Shown here: positions 52,801 through 61,511 of the stretch, one piece after another
Layout: the number at the start of each line of letters is the position of its first letter
Position numbering within the stretch: the first letter of the stretch is position 1
NCBI RefSeq assembly: GCF_026151205.1
Contig: NC_087076.1
Coordinates: 1,497,692 to 1,561,691, forward strand
Length of the DNA: 64,000 bases
Source of the DNA: Bolinopsis microptera
Taxonomy: Eukaryota; Ctenophora; Tentaculata; Lobata; Bolinopsidae
Direction: 5' to 3'
The notes under the pieces: generated by a model
Seen by the model: only the letters and a program-made list of their open reading frames with translations
The model's database searches: none
What the model was told of the DNA's origin: nothing
Translations under genes and position numbers: made by a program

Positions 52801-54357
52801 CAAACTGAAAGAAAGTAGTTTCATGACTACACTTTTATAACGAATTCTACTTTTCTATTTGTATGGTTTCAACATTACCTGGGGATCCCAGGCTATAATG
52901 TTCCGCCGAATAGAGATTCGGCGGAATGACAGGCTGAACGCCGCACAGTAATTTCAACACGGTTTATGTTACTGATATACTCAATTGACAGGAACCAAGT
53001 GTAGTAAACAAACTCGACCCTGTCACTGAGGAAACAGAAATTGAATCTCCTCTTGCAGTCGAGGAGTTCAAATTCAAGCCAATGCTGGAAATATTCAAAC
53101 CAAAGTCGGAAAACCTTTTCAACAATACCTTCTTTTTGGGTCAAACTCTTGGGGACGGAAACTTTGCTATCGTGAAAACAGCTATCAATAAAGCGACAAA
53201 GAATGGAGTCGCAATAAAGATAATCGACAAAGAAAAATTGAAAGGAAAAGAGGGAATGATGATAAATGAGATAAGGATCATGAGAAAGTTAGATCATGAT
53301 CATTGTGTCAAACTAGTAAGTTGGACGAATGGAACTTATCAATTCCTTTTTACACATTAACTGTAAATAGAATATCTTATCTCACATATTCAATACTGTT
53401 CATATCTTTGACCGTAGATTCCCCCAGTACGATATATACGAGAGTGAGCCTCACATTTATCTGGTTACCGAGCTTGTGAAGGATGGTGACCTCTTCGACT
53501 GCATCGTAAAAAATCGATGTTTCGCGGAGCATGTAGTGAGAGGGATGATGTTGGACATGGTATCTGCCCTGGAATACATGCACTCTCGGAGTATAGTTCA
53601 TCGGGACATAAAACCAGAGAATATATTAGTTAATCGTATTTCGGAGAGGTTTCGATTAAAATTGGGAGATTTTGGATTGTCAATGGTGGTCAAGGAGCCG
53701 ATATTCACAATTTGTGGTACACCTACATATATTGCACCAGAGATCCTTGTCGAATGCGGGTAAGTACTTCATGATACTCCTTAAATATATTCAATGTTCT
53801 ACAAAATAGCTTGACTCAAATATAAAATATAATGTACATTTTTGTTACTAAACACTTTGGTGGTATAAAAAGCCGATCTTGATTGATATGGCTCTTGAAG
53901 TAGAATCAGGATTACACATTTTAAAATTTCCAGATATGGGTTAGAGATTGATATGTGGGCAGTCGGAGTGATAAACTACATCCTGTTATGCGGCTTCCCT
54001 CCCTTCAGAAGTAAAAATAAGGACCAAGAGGAACTCTTCTCACTGATCATGGCTGGCGAATTCAGATTTATCAGCCCATACTGGGATAAGATAAGCCATG
54101 GAGCCAAGGTTAGATTATTAACACAGGTTAACACAAGCTTTAAAGACGATTATCACAACTTTAAATTTGAAAGCGACCGAAAGAACAACAAATAATAAAT
54201 TATCTGTCTCAAATCTCAAGCTAATTGTCAATATATTATGAATTAAAAAACTTTTTCTCAGGATTTGATATCCAAGTTGTTGCAAGTCGTGCCCGATGAT
54301 CGAATATCTGCAAAACAAGTGCTGAATCACAGATGGCTAAAACTGTCTGAAGAATAA
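34704..54357 (+). CDS. DCLK: doublecortin-like kinase (DCLK/ZYG-8 family), 14 exons traced
   Basis: Exons: 34704-34862, 42444-42546, 49335-49436, 49560-49708, 49870-49982, 50279-50338, 50728-50897, 51062-51204, 51816-52202, 52601-52750, 52992-53315, 53428-53759, 53934-54108, 54262-54357. All junctions are GT-AG with matching phases; total 2,463 nt = 820 residues plus stop. The first two exons form a doublecortin domain most like the second (C-terminal) DCX repeat. A Ser/Pro- and charge-rich linker follows, then a CaMK-type kinase domain with VAIK lysine, IVHRDIKPEN, LGDFGLS and GTPTYIAPE. The family binds and stabilises microtubules and phosphorylates Ser/Thr substrates. The first DCX repeat and the true start codon were not found and may lie upstream or outside the window. 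A LINE occupies the intron at 42,547-49,334. Confidence 0.9.
34863..42443 (+). other. DCLK: 7.6-kb DCLK intron
   Basis: Joins the two halves of the doublecortin domain (phase 0 to phase 0). Contents noticed: repeated TTCGCCAAA-type words at 35,270-35,400, and a 12-bp tandem repeat at 38,667-38,736. No other gene is recognised. Open frames at 37,364, 37,982, 39,530 (+) and 41,148 (-) are short and unremarkable. Confidence 0.7.
38667..38736. repeat. 12-bp tandem repeat (CCGCATTTTATA), about six copies
   Basis: Five exact copies and a final partial copy. The - strand 77-codon frame here (repeated KMRYKMRY) is a translation of the repeat, not a gene. Confidence 0.95.
42444..42546 (+). CDS. DCLK: DCLK exon: doublecortin domain, second half
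   Basis: 34 codons plus one base. VRSVYDILTDKNNIIIAS matches the end of a doublecortin repeat (VTCLHDFFGDDDVFIACG), then a basic tail KKVYSQRRTQ. Donor C|GTGAGTAAG, phase 1, which fits the exon at 49,335. Confidence 0.8.
42547..43243 (+). other. DCLK: DCLK intron sequence before the LINE insertion
   Basis: AT-rich intron with no frame or repeat recognised. Confidence 0.6.
43244..43254. repeat. target-site duplication of LINE, left copy
   Basis: ATATCTCGTGA, repeated exactly at 47,471-47,481 just after the poly(A) tail. This fixes the element's boundaries. Confidence 0.9.
43255..47237 (+). CDS. LINE ORF2: endonuclease, reverse transcriptase, RNase H, CCHC
   Basis: About 1,327 codons with no stop. 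The first 98 residues are N/T/K-rich. An apurinic-type endonuclease runs from about residue 99 (QINLKRKF, LATEPYS, GSDTNSHHTLWG, SIIDLTI, SDHRYIMF). The reverse transcriptase has FLDIEGAFDN near 669, RRGCPQGGILSPF, and the catalytic AFADD near 760. An RNase H follows (YTDGS near 1041, YQTELTAI, WSDSLSSI, HIGLWGNEKADELA). Near 1259 is a CX2CX8HX4C finger. All catalytic acids expected are present. The order endonuclease-RT-RNase H places it in the I/LOA/Outcast side of the Jockey-I group; the exact clade needs a tree. No in-frame ATG occurs before about residue 200, so the native start is missing or non-canonical. Confidence 0.9.
47238..47451 (+). other. LINE 3' untranslated region
   Basis: About 214 bp between the stop codon and the poly(A) tail; C-rich and unlike the AT-rich flanks. 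Confidence 0.75.
47471..47481. repeat. target-site duplication of LINE, right copy
   Basis: Exact repeat of 43,244-43,254. Confidence 0.9.
47482..48727 (+). other. DCLK: intron/upstream region of the short DCLK isoform
   Basis: No frame recognised. A 20-bp palindrome (GCTGGGATTGTAATCCCAGC) lies near 48,522. If the exon at 48,728 is a first exon, its promoter should be here. I see no clear TATA box at a convincing distance. Confidence 0.4.
48728..48797 (+). CDS. DCLK: alternative first exon of DCLK (kinase-only isoform)
   Basis: ATG followed by 23 codons (MPSRPTFRIDSAHPFRVI...) to a CACAG|GTAAAA donor in phase 1. The next exon at 49,335 needs exactly phase 1, and the combined frame is open through to the kinase stop (2,271 nt, 756 residues). 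The upstream doublecortin exon at 42,444 also ends in phase 1 and splices to the same acceptor. So both exons compete for 49,335, as expected for alternative promoters. An internal-exon reading is less likely, because an acceptor immediately upstream does not match phase. Confidence 0.55.
49335..49436 (+). CDS. DCLK: DCLK linker exon 1
   Basis: Enters and leaves in phase 1 (acceptor TTCTAACCAG, donor G|GTGCGT). Encodes STAAKGAYQRIPPPSLRL then PAMSKSSTTRLPPIS, a low-complexity S/P-rich segment. Common exon for the long and short forms. Confidence 0.75.
49560..49708 (+). CDS. DCLK: DCLK linker exon 2
   Basis: Phase 1 in, phase 0 out (donor GAG|GTTTGA, weak). Encodes GGWDNSSDGRSSGSDIM then a strongly charged R/K/E helix-like run (RRVGYERQMKREYNAR). 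Confidence 0.75.
49870..49982 (+). CDS. DCLK: DCLK linker exon 3
   Basis: Phase 0 in, phase 2 out (GATT|GTAAGC). Encodes VSDILYSHDRQRRADHQIRL and ERRQKLALKHLQDQEQR, continuing the charged coiled-coil-like segment. Confidence 0.75.
50279..50338 (+). CDS. DCLK: DCLK linker micro-exon
   Basis: 60 nt, phase 2 in and phase 2 out, so it can be skipped without changing frame. Acceptor AATTTCAG, donor TT|GTAAGT. Encodes HQAYKPAEKLRSEKRFPKK. Confidence 0.7.
50728..50897 (+). CDS. DCLK: DCLK linker exon 5
   Basis: Phase 2 in, phase 1 out (ACTT|GTAAGC). Encodes a basic, S/P/Q-rich segment (HDKVRVGRPQGSEYHQN... VRKDKKQEKPSMIPT). Confidence 0.7.
51062..51204 (+). CDS. DCLK: DCLK linker exon 6
   Basis: Phase 1 in, phase 0 out (GAG|GTATTG). 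Very basic: SKTKSRQDQQPKRKREESSK, with a possible nuclear-localisation-like PKRKRE, then PIPSINKPKAKLQPEIIRE. Confidence 0.75.
51816..52202 (+). CDS. DCLK: DCLK linker exon 7 (Ser/Pro-rich)
   Basis: 129 codons, phase 0 at both ends, strong donor GAG|GTAAGA. Rich in S, T and P with many SP/TP sites (TPRSH, STPAKRPSTPIAKP, DSPKPTSKHP), like the phosphorylated S/P-rich linker between DCX and kinase domains in vertebrate DCLK. Confidence 0.8.
52601..52750 (+). CDS. DCLK: DCLK linker exon 8
   Basis: 50 codons, phase 0 both ends. Encodes ADDDIRPAKLTQRDSGLADS followed by an acidic, S/T/P-rich stretch ending PEPVAEQER. Confidence 0.8.
52992..53315 (+). CDS. DCLK: DCLK exon: kinase N-lobe
   Basis: 108 codons, phase 0. 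Contains the glycine-rich loop (LGQTLGDGNFAIV), catalytic lysine (GVAIKIIDK) and the alpha-C glutamate (MMINEIRIMRKLDH). The N-terminal 60 residues are acidic linker. Confidence 0.92.
53428..53759 (+). CDS. DCLK: DCLK exon: kinase catalytic and activation loops
   Basis: Starts at the CCCCCAG acceptor so that YDIYESEPHIYLVTELV follows HCVKL in phase 0. An AG ten bases earlier would break the frame. Contains IVHRDIKPENILV, LGDFGLSMVV and TICGTPTYIAPEIL. Leaves in phase 2 at GG|GTAAGT. Confidence 0.93.
53934..54108 (+). CDS. DCLK: DCLK exon: kinase C-lobe
   Basis: Phase 2 in, phase 0 out. YGLEIDMWAVGVINYILLC then GFPPFRSKNKDQEELF, followed by ISPYWDKIS, a close match to the DCLK C-lobe (YGLKVDIWAAGVITYILLC...SPYWDNVS). 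Confidence 0.92.
54262..54357 (+). CDS. DCLK: DCLK terminal exon
   Basis: 32 codons including the TAA at 54,355-54,357. DLISKLLQVVPDDRISAKQV then LNHRWLKLSEE closes the kinase domain. The protein ends almost directly after it, with no autoinhibitory tail like that of vertebrate DCLK1. Confidence 0.9.
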   Translation, partial: DLISKLLQVVPDDRISAKQVLNHRWLKLSEE

Positions 54358-54392
54358 GATGCCACCGATCTGAATGTGTGATTTGTATCACG

Positions 54393-54530
54393 ACTCCTGA
54401 CACACGGATTACTCCTGACACACGGATAGGATAACTCCTGACACACGGATTACTCCTGACACACGGATTACTCCTGACACACGGATTACTCCTGACACAC
54501 GGATTACTCCTGACACACGGATTACTCCTG
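54393..54530. repeat. 18-bp tandem repeat in the DCLK 3' region
   Basis: Seven copies of ACTCCTGACACACGGATT plus a partial copy, one carrying a 5-6 bp insert, beginning 36 bp after the stop codon. It should therefore be in the 3' untranslated region. The - strand frame (repeated VRSNPC) is a translation of the repeat. Confidence 0.93.
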
Positions 54531-55187
54531 ATTACCACCGCGTTCAGCGCCTGTGAAGTGTGAAGACACTTTTGGTGCTCTGAAAGAATTGAGAATGTTC
54601 CATCATGGTGGTGTGTTTGAAAGAAAATGCTGTTCTAAAGAAGTAATCAGATATGGGCGAGGATTACATTTAATTAATTAATTACTTAATTACTTTTAAC
54701 ATGTGATGTGTATAACTGAACCATTAGTGCATGAACTATGACGGCAAATCAATCAGTAGAATTTGCGAAATTAATTGTAATTTTGTAAAAGTAATGTTTT
54801 ATCTAGGTGTAACAGTAGTTTATCAGCTAGTTGTACATAATATTTGACAGTAAATGTAAGTTATATATAATACTATATTATGTAATATGGATATTAGTTT
54901 TAAGCCTTATATTTTAAATACTTTACAAGTAATCATGATGATTATTGAGATAAACCATTATCTCTGACTGCATGAACCCTATACTTAAAGGCCAACTAAT
55001 CCGGCAAAAACCTGCTTTGTTGACGAGAGACCTTTTTATTGAAGAAAAGAGTTAGGAGCTAATGTCTAGAAATTTCAGTAAACTTTTCCAAACATCCTCC
55101 TCCTTAGACTAGCTTACGTAATATGTGAACGATCACAGTTGTCTCAACTTTAAGTGATATCCAATAATATTGGAATTGGGGAATATC

Positions 55188-55226
<39 letters not shown>

Positions 55227-55717
55227 ATTTTTGATGAAATTTTGCTATGATGCGATTCGTCGAAGTTGGTTGGCATTGTTGTGCAGAATCAAAGAGCGTA
55301 TTTCACTATCGAGAAAGATAATAATTTAACATTAAAATAATCATAAGTAAGTCAAATGTGCAGTAAATGATATTTAATAAAATATTCAGATATTTTGCTA
55401 CTTTTTCGGTATAGCTGCCGTATTTGGCAAACTAAGATTATAGTATTACTGTGTAGGCTGTATGGTAAAAATGTGAAACCATTTTGTGAAAGACAAAATC
55501 CAAGCTATAAGTGCAAAGCAAAACTCCGCTCATTTGGTAGGTAAAGCCCTAAATTAGTCTTTCCCTTACACTTTGCTTATTATTTTAGTCATTAATTAAT
55601 TTCGATTCTTTAAAAGAGTAAGTACCCCTTATATCTGTAATATTGTGTTAACAAAATAAGAGTGCCCTAAGTTATCTTTTAAATTTTCATAGCTTTATGG
55701 GCGAAGAACGAAAACCG
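54531..55717. other. DCLK 3' flank with a C36 tract
   Basis: AT-rich, no gene. Contains TACGTAATATGTGAACGATC (55,115-55,134), a 36-C homopolymer (55,191-55,226) and an AATAAA at about 55,376. I cannot tell which signal ends the DCLK transcript. Confidence 0.5.
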
Positions 55718-56162
55718 TTTGGGTGGCCCAAAAGTAACTACCCACACGCAACCCTTTAATAACTCACTTCATTCGTGTCAGAATTTCACAAAAATAGGGT
55801 GACGAAATCACTGATTAAGTGCCGAGATCACGTATCTGCAAGATCTTTAATTCTTGAGTGGTCATAACTCGGCTAAATTGTGTTCAATCAACATGAAATT
55901 TTGGGAAATCACTTGAATTATCTGAACGAATGTGTTTAGAAACTTTGGAGTTCCTAGCTCAAAGTTTTCTTACATTATGGCGGCAATAGTGAAAAAGAGG
56001 GAGTGGCGTGCCACACCCTCTGTAATCAATGAAATTTGCGAAACTTTCAGAATTCTAAGTTTGACCCATATCTATATTCTCTGAAATTTGTGTGAAATTC
56101 TAACACAAATTACGTCAGTTATTAAACGGTTGCGTGTGGGTAGTTACTTTTGGGCCACCCTG
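55718..56162. mobile_element. mariner-type MITE family B
   Basis: About 445 bp with inverted ends GGGTGGCCCAAAAGTAACTA...CACACGCAACC and the exact complement at the right, followed by CCCTG|TA. The first few bases of the left end have mutated. No transposase. A degenerate relative is at 12,209-12,360. Confidence 0.88.
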
Positions 56163-57054
56163 TATTATCATCAATCAGCTTGTGCATCACTTTGGAGTTT
56201 AATTTGGTTTTTGCATTTTCCCTCTCAATCATCTGGTTCAGATCACACATTATATTACATAGTTTAAGTTATAATAATATTGATGTAATATTCGTGATGT
56301 GTATTTCTCAGATAAAACATGAATTCTTTTAGACAGCATTTATTGACGAGTAAGTTATTGGTATTATATTTGTACAGTTTGGTTGCAACTTGTTGGATCC
56401 TGTCTCCTGATTGGACAGCTACAGAAATCCACCTGAGCAGTTGGGAGTTTACCATTCCCGAAACGGCAACAGCTATACATTCAACAGGCTGTAGCAATAT
56501 ATAAAATGTAGTTTTGATGTAGAATTTGTACTGATTTGTAGATATTGTAGATTTTTATGATTAAACTACAAAATTCAACAGATTGGAAGTCCGTGAAGTA
56601 TTGTTTTTTTTTTGCCTTCTATAAATTCTCCACAATAAATTTTGGATAGAAGTAAAAATTTGGGCAGTATCCAGATAGCCCGACCCCTGTTCGCGAACAG
56701 GTGTTCGTCAACACTTATGACATGGTGGTTACCAGATCATATGACTCCATAATAATAGTACACAGACTTGCTTAGTTGCTTGCGATGATGTGAACCCCTT
56801 GACACTGAATCAAGCAGGGTTCACATCATTGCAAGCACGATTGGTTCACATTACCGCACGCGAATTTCAATCAGCGGTGAGATGTCGTGTTACCACGACC
56901 TAATATACCATAAAATATCGTAATAATTTATCTTATTGAGCAATATACTACGCTACAATGGTATCGCGACAATTGGCCCCCATGAATGATTCCCTTTCAG
57001 TTTTGGCTGGGCCTGGATCGATAGATCAGAAGAACTATTGACCCAGCCAAAACT
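56163..57054. other. non-coding stretch with hairpins
   Basis: No gene. Small palindromes: CCTGTTCGCGAACAGG near 56,692; a 20-bp-arm hairpin at 56,778-56,836; and a hairpin built from CAGTTTTGGCTGGG / CCCAGCCAAAACTG near 56,998-57,054. Confidence 0.6.
56778..56836. repeat. 59-bp hairpin
   Basis: Arms GCTTGCGATGATGTGAACCC and GGGTTCACATCATTGCAAGC, complementary with one mismatch, loop 19 nt. Position far from any gene; probably a transposon remnant. Confidence 0.8.
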
Positions 57055-57549
57055 GTGAGGGACCTAGGGGTTCTCCTGTCAAATGACTGCTGCTAGTCTT
57101 CTCACAGTCAAATACAACAGATGGCTAAAACAGCAAGGACGATGACGTCATGGGTCCTTAGCGTATTCAGAGATAGGTCACGCTTCCTCATGCTCACCCT
57201 TTACAAGACCTGAGACCATGGTGAGAAGCAAACTCGAATACTCCTGCCCGGTGTGGAATCCTGACAAAAGCAGCGATATGGAAGCTATTGAAAGCATCCA
57301 ACGACAGTACACTCGTCGAATCAGTGGCTGCCAGAATCTTGATTACTGGGAAAGCCTGCAAAACCTGACTCTTCTTTCATTACATAGACACAGAGAACGA
57401 TACATCATAACCCATATGGACACGTTCATAAAAAGGTGGCACTAGAGATTGATTTTTCACTGCCAAAATTGTGTGAAGCATTTTAAAATACTTGTATCTC
57501 AAGGAGTATGCTATGAAAGTTAACCAAATTTTAATATGTGGTCCAAAAA

Positions 57550-58991
57550 GATTCAAATATCACATAATTAAGTCATTCATCTCTTTATATCTGTTAATTG
57601 TGCAGATATGAGCCAGAAATCACAAAATATTCATTTCTTGCACCTCTAATGATGAATTTACATTCTGTGAGTGTGTCCTGCTTCTCAATGTGATTATTGA
57701 ACCTTTTTGAGATAGTTGAGTGTTAAAAGTGCAAAGTATCACCGGTTAAATGTGGAGTTACGATGCAATTATCACACACAGGGTTAATTCTGACTAAGTG
57801 TTTTATAATGATGAATGTGATATGAATATCAACGGAATGATTGTAACAATGAACTCTATCAATCACAATTATATCATGCTCACTAATATTTAGAGAATTT
57901 AGATGGTTTAAAGTGCCATAATGAGTCAAAAATCACATAAATGAGCATGTATTGAAATTATGCTGTATCAGGGGAATGTATCACTTTTTGGCTCTATATC
58001 AGGTTGGTATTCATAGTAAATCTGTAGTAATTTGTTGTGACACTTGTTTATGGTCATGGAGAAGTTCGTTATTAGAGTAATAGTGGAATCAATAATCACA
58101 AAACACTGATTTTAAACTGAGTTAACTAGGCAAGTACTTTTACTACTCAAGCCATGATAATTTTGTCGCCATAATGTGACAAATGAATCATATCAGTAAC
58201 ATATAATACTTAATCGGATTTTTGAAATGTGATTATCGATTCATTACCTTTACTTTCAAAATGTCATTACAACTTGAACATTACGTATGATTCAATTATC
58301 ACACTTTAAAGGAAATTACATATTTGGTAGCCAGAGTTGTGTGATTTTTGAATCATTTAAGCACCGAGATCAAAAATTATCGCTCAAAGACCTTCAATAT
58401 GGTATAAGCTTAGACATGGATTCAAAAATCACATAATAAGAATCATAGAATGGATATAAATTGTCATATCATGCACTTAATTTAAGGCTTACTATAGTGT
58501 GACTTAACAGGGACAAAAGGATTTCGCGGCATGTACGAAATCGCGAAATTTCCCATTCTCCGCGACAAATTTTATGTATAGTTTAATGTATAGCCTGTTA
58601 AATTTCGCGGTACCGCGATTTTTGGCCAAAATAATCGCGAAATCCTTTTGTCCCTGTGACTTAATAGCGCACCTTTAACGAAAATGTGATTTTTGAATCA
58701 TATTAACTGGTTTTAATACTATTTAATACTATTTTGTACCCTAAAAAATGATAGAAAGCCAATAAAAACGTAAGATGATTCAATATTCACTGCTCAAAAT
58801 AGGCTCATTTCCAACGTTTAAGTTGTGATTTTTGAATCATTTTGGCACCAATAACAATTTCAGATAAGACATTCCATTCCTTACATGCATTATAATCACC
58901 ATATCAATTTTGGCGTCTTTGTGAATAGTACTTTTCAGATTATCTAGTGTTGATTCATCTTGCATTTCTAATTGTGTGATATTTGAATCAT
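57550..58991. repeat. array of TGTGATTTTTGAATCA motifs in both orientations
   Basis: Forward copies at 58,340, 58,685, 58,824 and 58,975 (one base changed), weaker at 57,689 and 58,228. Reverse copies (GATTCAAAAATCACAT) at 58,419, 57,923 and 57,550, weaker at 58,086. Most continue with CAT/TTA or CATAAT. Spacing is irregular and they occur only inside the 57,417-59,176 element. Confidence 0.8.
58508..58656. mobile_element. hAT-type MITE nested in the 1.76-kb element
   Basis: 149 bp with perfect 21-bp terminal inverted repeats beginning CAGGGACAAAAGG, flanked by an exact 8-bp duplication TGACTTAA (58,500-58,507 and 58,657-58,664). An 8-bp duplication and CAGGG-type ends are hallmarks of the hAT superfamily. 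It is non-coding. Confidence 0.92.
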
Positions 58992-59223
58992 TGGCACACA
59001 AATAACGATAACTCCTGTGATATAAGCACTAGAGACTCCGTGATTTCAGGATCATGAAATTTAATCGAATTTCTAAAGGTATAGATAGATATATCAACCA
59101 ACAAAGAACAATGACTATTTTTAAAACGCATTTTTAAAAATCAATCTCTAGTGCCACCTTTTTTTTAACGTGTCCATATATGGAAGATGATGAATGGACT
59201 AGCTCCGAACGACATGCAGTTCT

Positions 59224-59790
59224 CCCGTGATGTTAAAATTACAGGAGAAGGTGATACTGTGGCATATGCAACATGACCTTAATATCGCTAACGACATCAA
59301 CAAACGACAATTCGGCTTTAAGAAGGGATGTTCGACTGAACACTGATGACTGAAGCATCCCTTCATAAAGTAACTCACACCATTGAGCGCAGGATAGCTA
59401 AGAAAGGATACGTCTTAGGAATCTTTCTAGATATAGAGGGAGCCTTTGATAATGTCTCTTTCAAGGCTATTTCTTACGCTATCATTATCAAGACCACGAA
59501 AGTGGATCTGGCCATAGCACAATGGATCATCAACATGGTAACTAATTCATCACACTATATCATAAGGATAAGTCGAGAAGAGTTCGGATCCGGAGAGGGT
59601 GCCCATAAGGAGGCATCCTTCCCCCTTTCCTTTGGAACCTGGTACTGGTAGTCGATGATCTCCTGGCCTACACTGCTAGAGACATACCGGGTTATCTGCA
59701 AGCTTTTACAAATGATCTGTTGTCTCTAGCAGAGGGGAATGATTTAGATATCATCTGGGACAGAAAATGCAAAACTATCAACACGATAGA
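59224..59790 (+). pseudogene. dead internal fragment of the 43-kb LINE
   Basis: Corresponds to about 45,070-45,612 of the LINE (reverse-transcriptase region) at high identity. It carries an insertion of about 15 bp near 59,340 and indels that break the frame. The FADD catalytic motif reads FTND here, so it could not polymerise even if in frame. Confidence 0.9.
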
Positions 59791-60002
59791 ATTTCTACTT
59801 CGAAGAAATTTAGACGAGTAACATCCGCGTCAATCACATATTACGTAATCAATTTATTTTTGACAAATTCTCACAGTCTCTAGAAAAGAATGGTACAAAA
59901 ATTTTGAAAATCCGAGCAAGTTTATTATTATCGTGCACCGCGGCCCTACTAATTTGACAAAACCGTCGAGTCCAAGTCCAACGAGTCCAACTAGGTGCGC
60001 GT

Positions 60003-60185
60003 ACATAAAACCAACGCGCAGTTTAATAAAGACTTTCGCTTTCATTTTTAAACGCTTCCACTTTGACAAAGCATAAATCACCACCAAATAAGTCAAATTT
60101 CAATTTTAAAATACCAAAAGAAACTAAAGAATTTTGTCAACACAAAAGGGGCTCCCTGGATGGCCGGGGTAGTAAAAACGCGCTC
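60003..60185. repeat. direct repeat D, copy 1
   Basis: About 185 bp matching 60,640-60,830: CATAAAACCAACGCGCAGTT, GACTTTCGCTTTCATTTTTA, AAATTTCAATTTTAAAATACC, CAACACAAAAGGGGCTC and GGGTAGTAAAAACGCG. Non-coding. Confidence 0.85.
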
Positions 60186-60465
60186 GTTAGGTCATTGCAT
60201 TTGCACTCTTCAATTATTCCAAGCATGCAATTGCAACACGTACCACGTCGCGTGATACGATTCGGGCAATCAGAGAACAAGAATCCGCAAAGTTAAAGCT
60301 GCGCACTTTTATAAGGCCCAAAATAAGATTTCTCGCGATAGTTCAGAATCGACGTTGTTTTAAAATTTCCTCCTGGGGAGGAAACGTTATTTTTACAAGG
60401 CGAATATTTTGTTGAAAACCAGACGTTTCTATTTCTTTTATTTTCAAAGTAAGGCCCCTACGGTA

Positions 60466-60590
60466 ATCACACTATATAATGACAACACTATATAATGACA
60501 AGCACTTTATAATGACAGCTGATCTTTGTCATTATATAGTCTGCAAAACGTACTATATAATGACAACACTATATAGTGACAAGTTTATCT
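60466..60590. repeat. ACTATATAATGACAAC repeats
   Basis: Four or more copies of CACTATATAATGACAA or its variants, with TCATTATATAGTCTGCAAAA in inverted sense; the latter recurs at about 60,891-60,912. They lie between the two copies of direct repeat D. Confidence 0.75.
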
Positions 60591-60639
60591 TATATCGACT
60601 TTTCCTTACTTTTCGGCCCCTACCAGTAAGGTTTCCTGG

Positions 60640-60830
60640 GCCATAAAACCAACACGCAGTTTAAAGACTTTCGCTTTCATTTTTAAAAGCTTCCACTTAT
60701 TGACAAAGTATAAATCACCATAAAATAAGACAAATTTCAATTTTAAAATACCAAAGGCAAAAGAAACTTCAGAATTTTTTCAACACAAAAGGGGCTCACT
60801 AAATAGGGTAGTAAAAACGCGATCTTCACC
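60640..60830. repeat. direct repeat D, copy 2
   Basis: Second copy of 60,003-60,185, about 640 bp further on, with small indels. Confidence 0.85.
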
Positions 60831-61511
60831 CTCAAAATCGACTTTTAAAATTTCATACTTTTCCCCGTCAAAATAAGCTTTATTCTATATATCATTATAT
60901 AGTCTGCAAAACGAGTAGCAGTTCCTCAGCACCTATCCGGAATGTTTCTAATAAAGATTCTATTTCTAATAAAAATCGTCGAGATGCGCTAATGAGTACT
61001 GGGTCTCGCCGAGCTGCGAAGAATTGACATCGTCAATATTAATTATAATGGACAATTTTAATAACATTTGATCATTGATGTATTGCGCGCGCGTATAACA
61101 TATATGATATACAGGCCAATTATAAATTTTCTATCCTGTACATCGTATGTGGTATGATCGTGCGCTTATTCAATAACTTTGCGGAAGAAAATACTGCGCC
61201 ACATTTCTTTCAATAATTCAAATTCAATACGGTACGTTCAGCTCATAACTCGCACTTCATTTGTATTGTGTTGGGACTATATTCCAAATTGTTAAGCGCA
61301 TGACCGTTTAACAATTTGCACTTTGTTCATGTGCGCCATTTTTGCTTTTTTGGCGAACAATACGTTTGATGTTATTAGTTTGAACTACAAATATAGCCCA
61401 CAAACTAACGCCACCTTTAAATTTTCTGAGCAATATCTCTAGACTTACAGTTAGTATCCTATAAAGTTGCTTCTCCCGTTTAATTTTAAGATACTTTGTG
61501 GTTTGTTGCTA
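60831..61511. other. non-coding stretch, nothing recognised
   Basis: AT-rich; no frame or repeat beyond the short inverted motif near 60,891. Confidence 0.5.

Larger units (their letters stand above)
57417..59176. mobile_element. 1.76-kb TA-duplicating non-autonomous DNA element
   Basis: Terminal inverted repeats of about 40 bp: TGGACACGTTC at the left end then GGTGGCACTAGAGATTGATT, with the complement at the right end differing by a small A/T-run indel. It is flanked by TA; removing it restores the reading frame of the surrounding LINE fragment. There is no transposase; the - strand frame at 57,723-57,929 is short and unremarkable. The interior holds ten or so copies of TGTGATTTTTGAATCA in both orientations and a nested hAT-type MITE. 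Confidence 0.85.
57055..59222 (+). pseudogene. decayed LINE reverse-transcriptase 3' part, split by a nested transposon
   Basis: VRDLGVLLSNDC at 57,055, then a stop and a frame change, then VRSKLEYSCPVWNPDKSSDM at 57,221, typical of the thumb region of CR1/RTE/Jockey-like reverse transcriptases. The frame is interrupted at 57,417 by a 1.76-kb element and resumes after it at 59,177 (WKMMNGLAPNDMQFS). It has no catalytic motif. A different LINE fragment abuts it at 59,224. Confidence 0.8.

Noticed and set aside
53418..53427. Alternative upstream acceptor (CCGTAG) for the kinase exon
   Set aside because: It would shift the frame and put a stop within ten codons; the CCCCCAG acceptor at 53,427 keeps phase and family similarity.
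54393..54530. CRISPR-like array
   Set aside because: Units are contiguous with no unique spacers, in a eukaryotic 3' region.
54236..54538. 100-codon - strand frame with repeated VRSNPC
   Set aside because: It is the 18-bp tandem repeat read as protein, opposite the DCLK last exon and 3' region.
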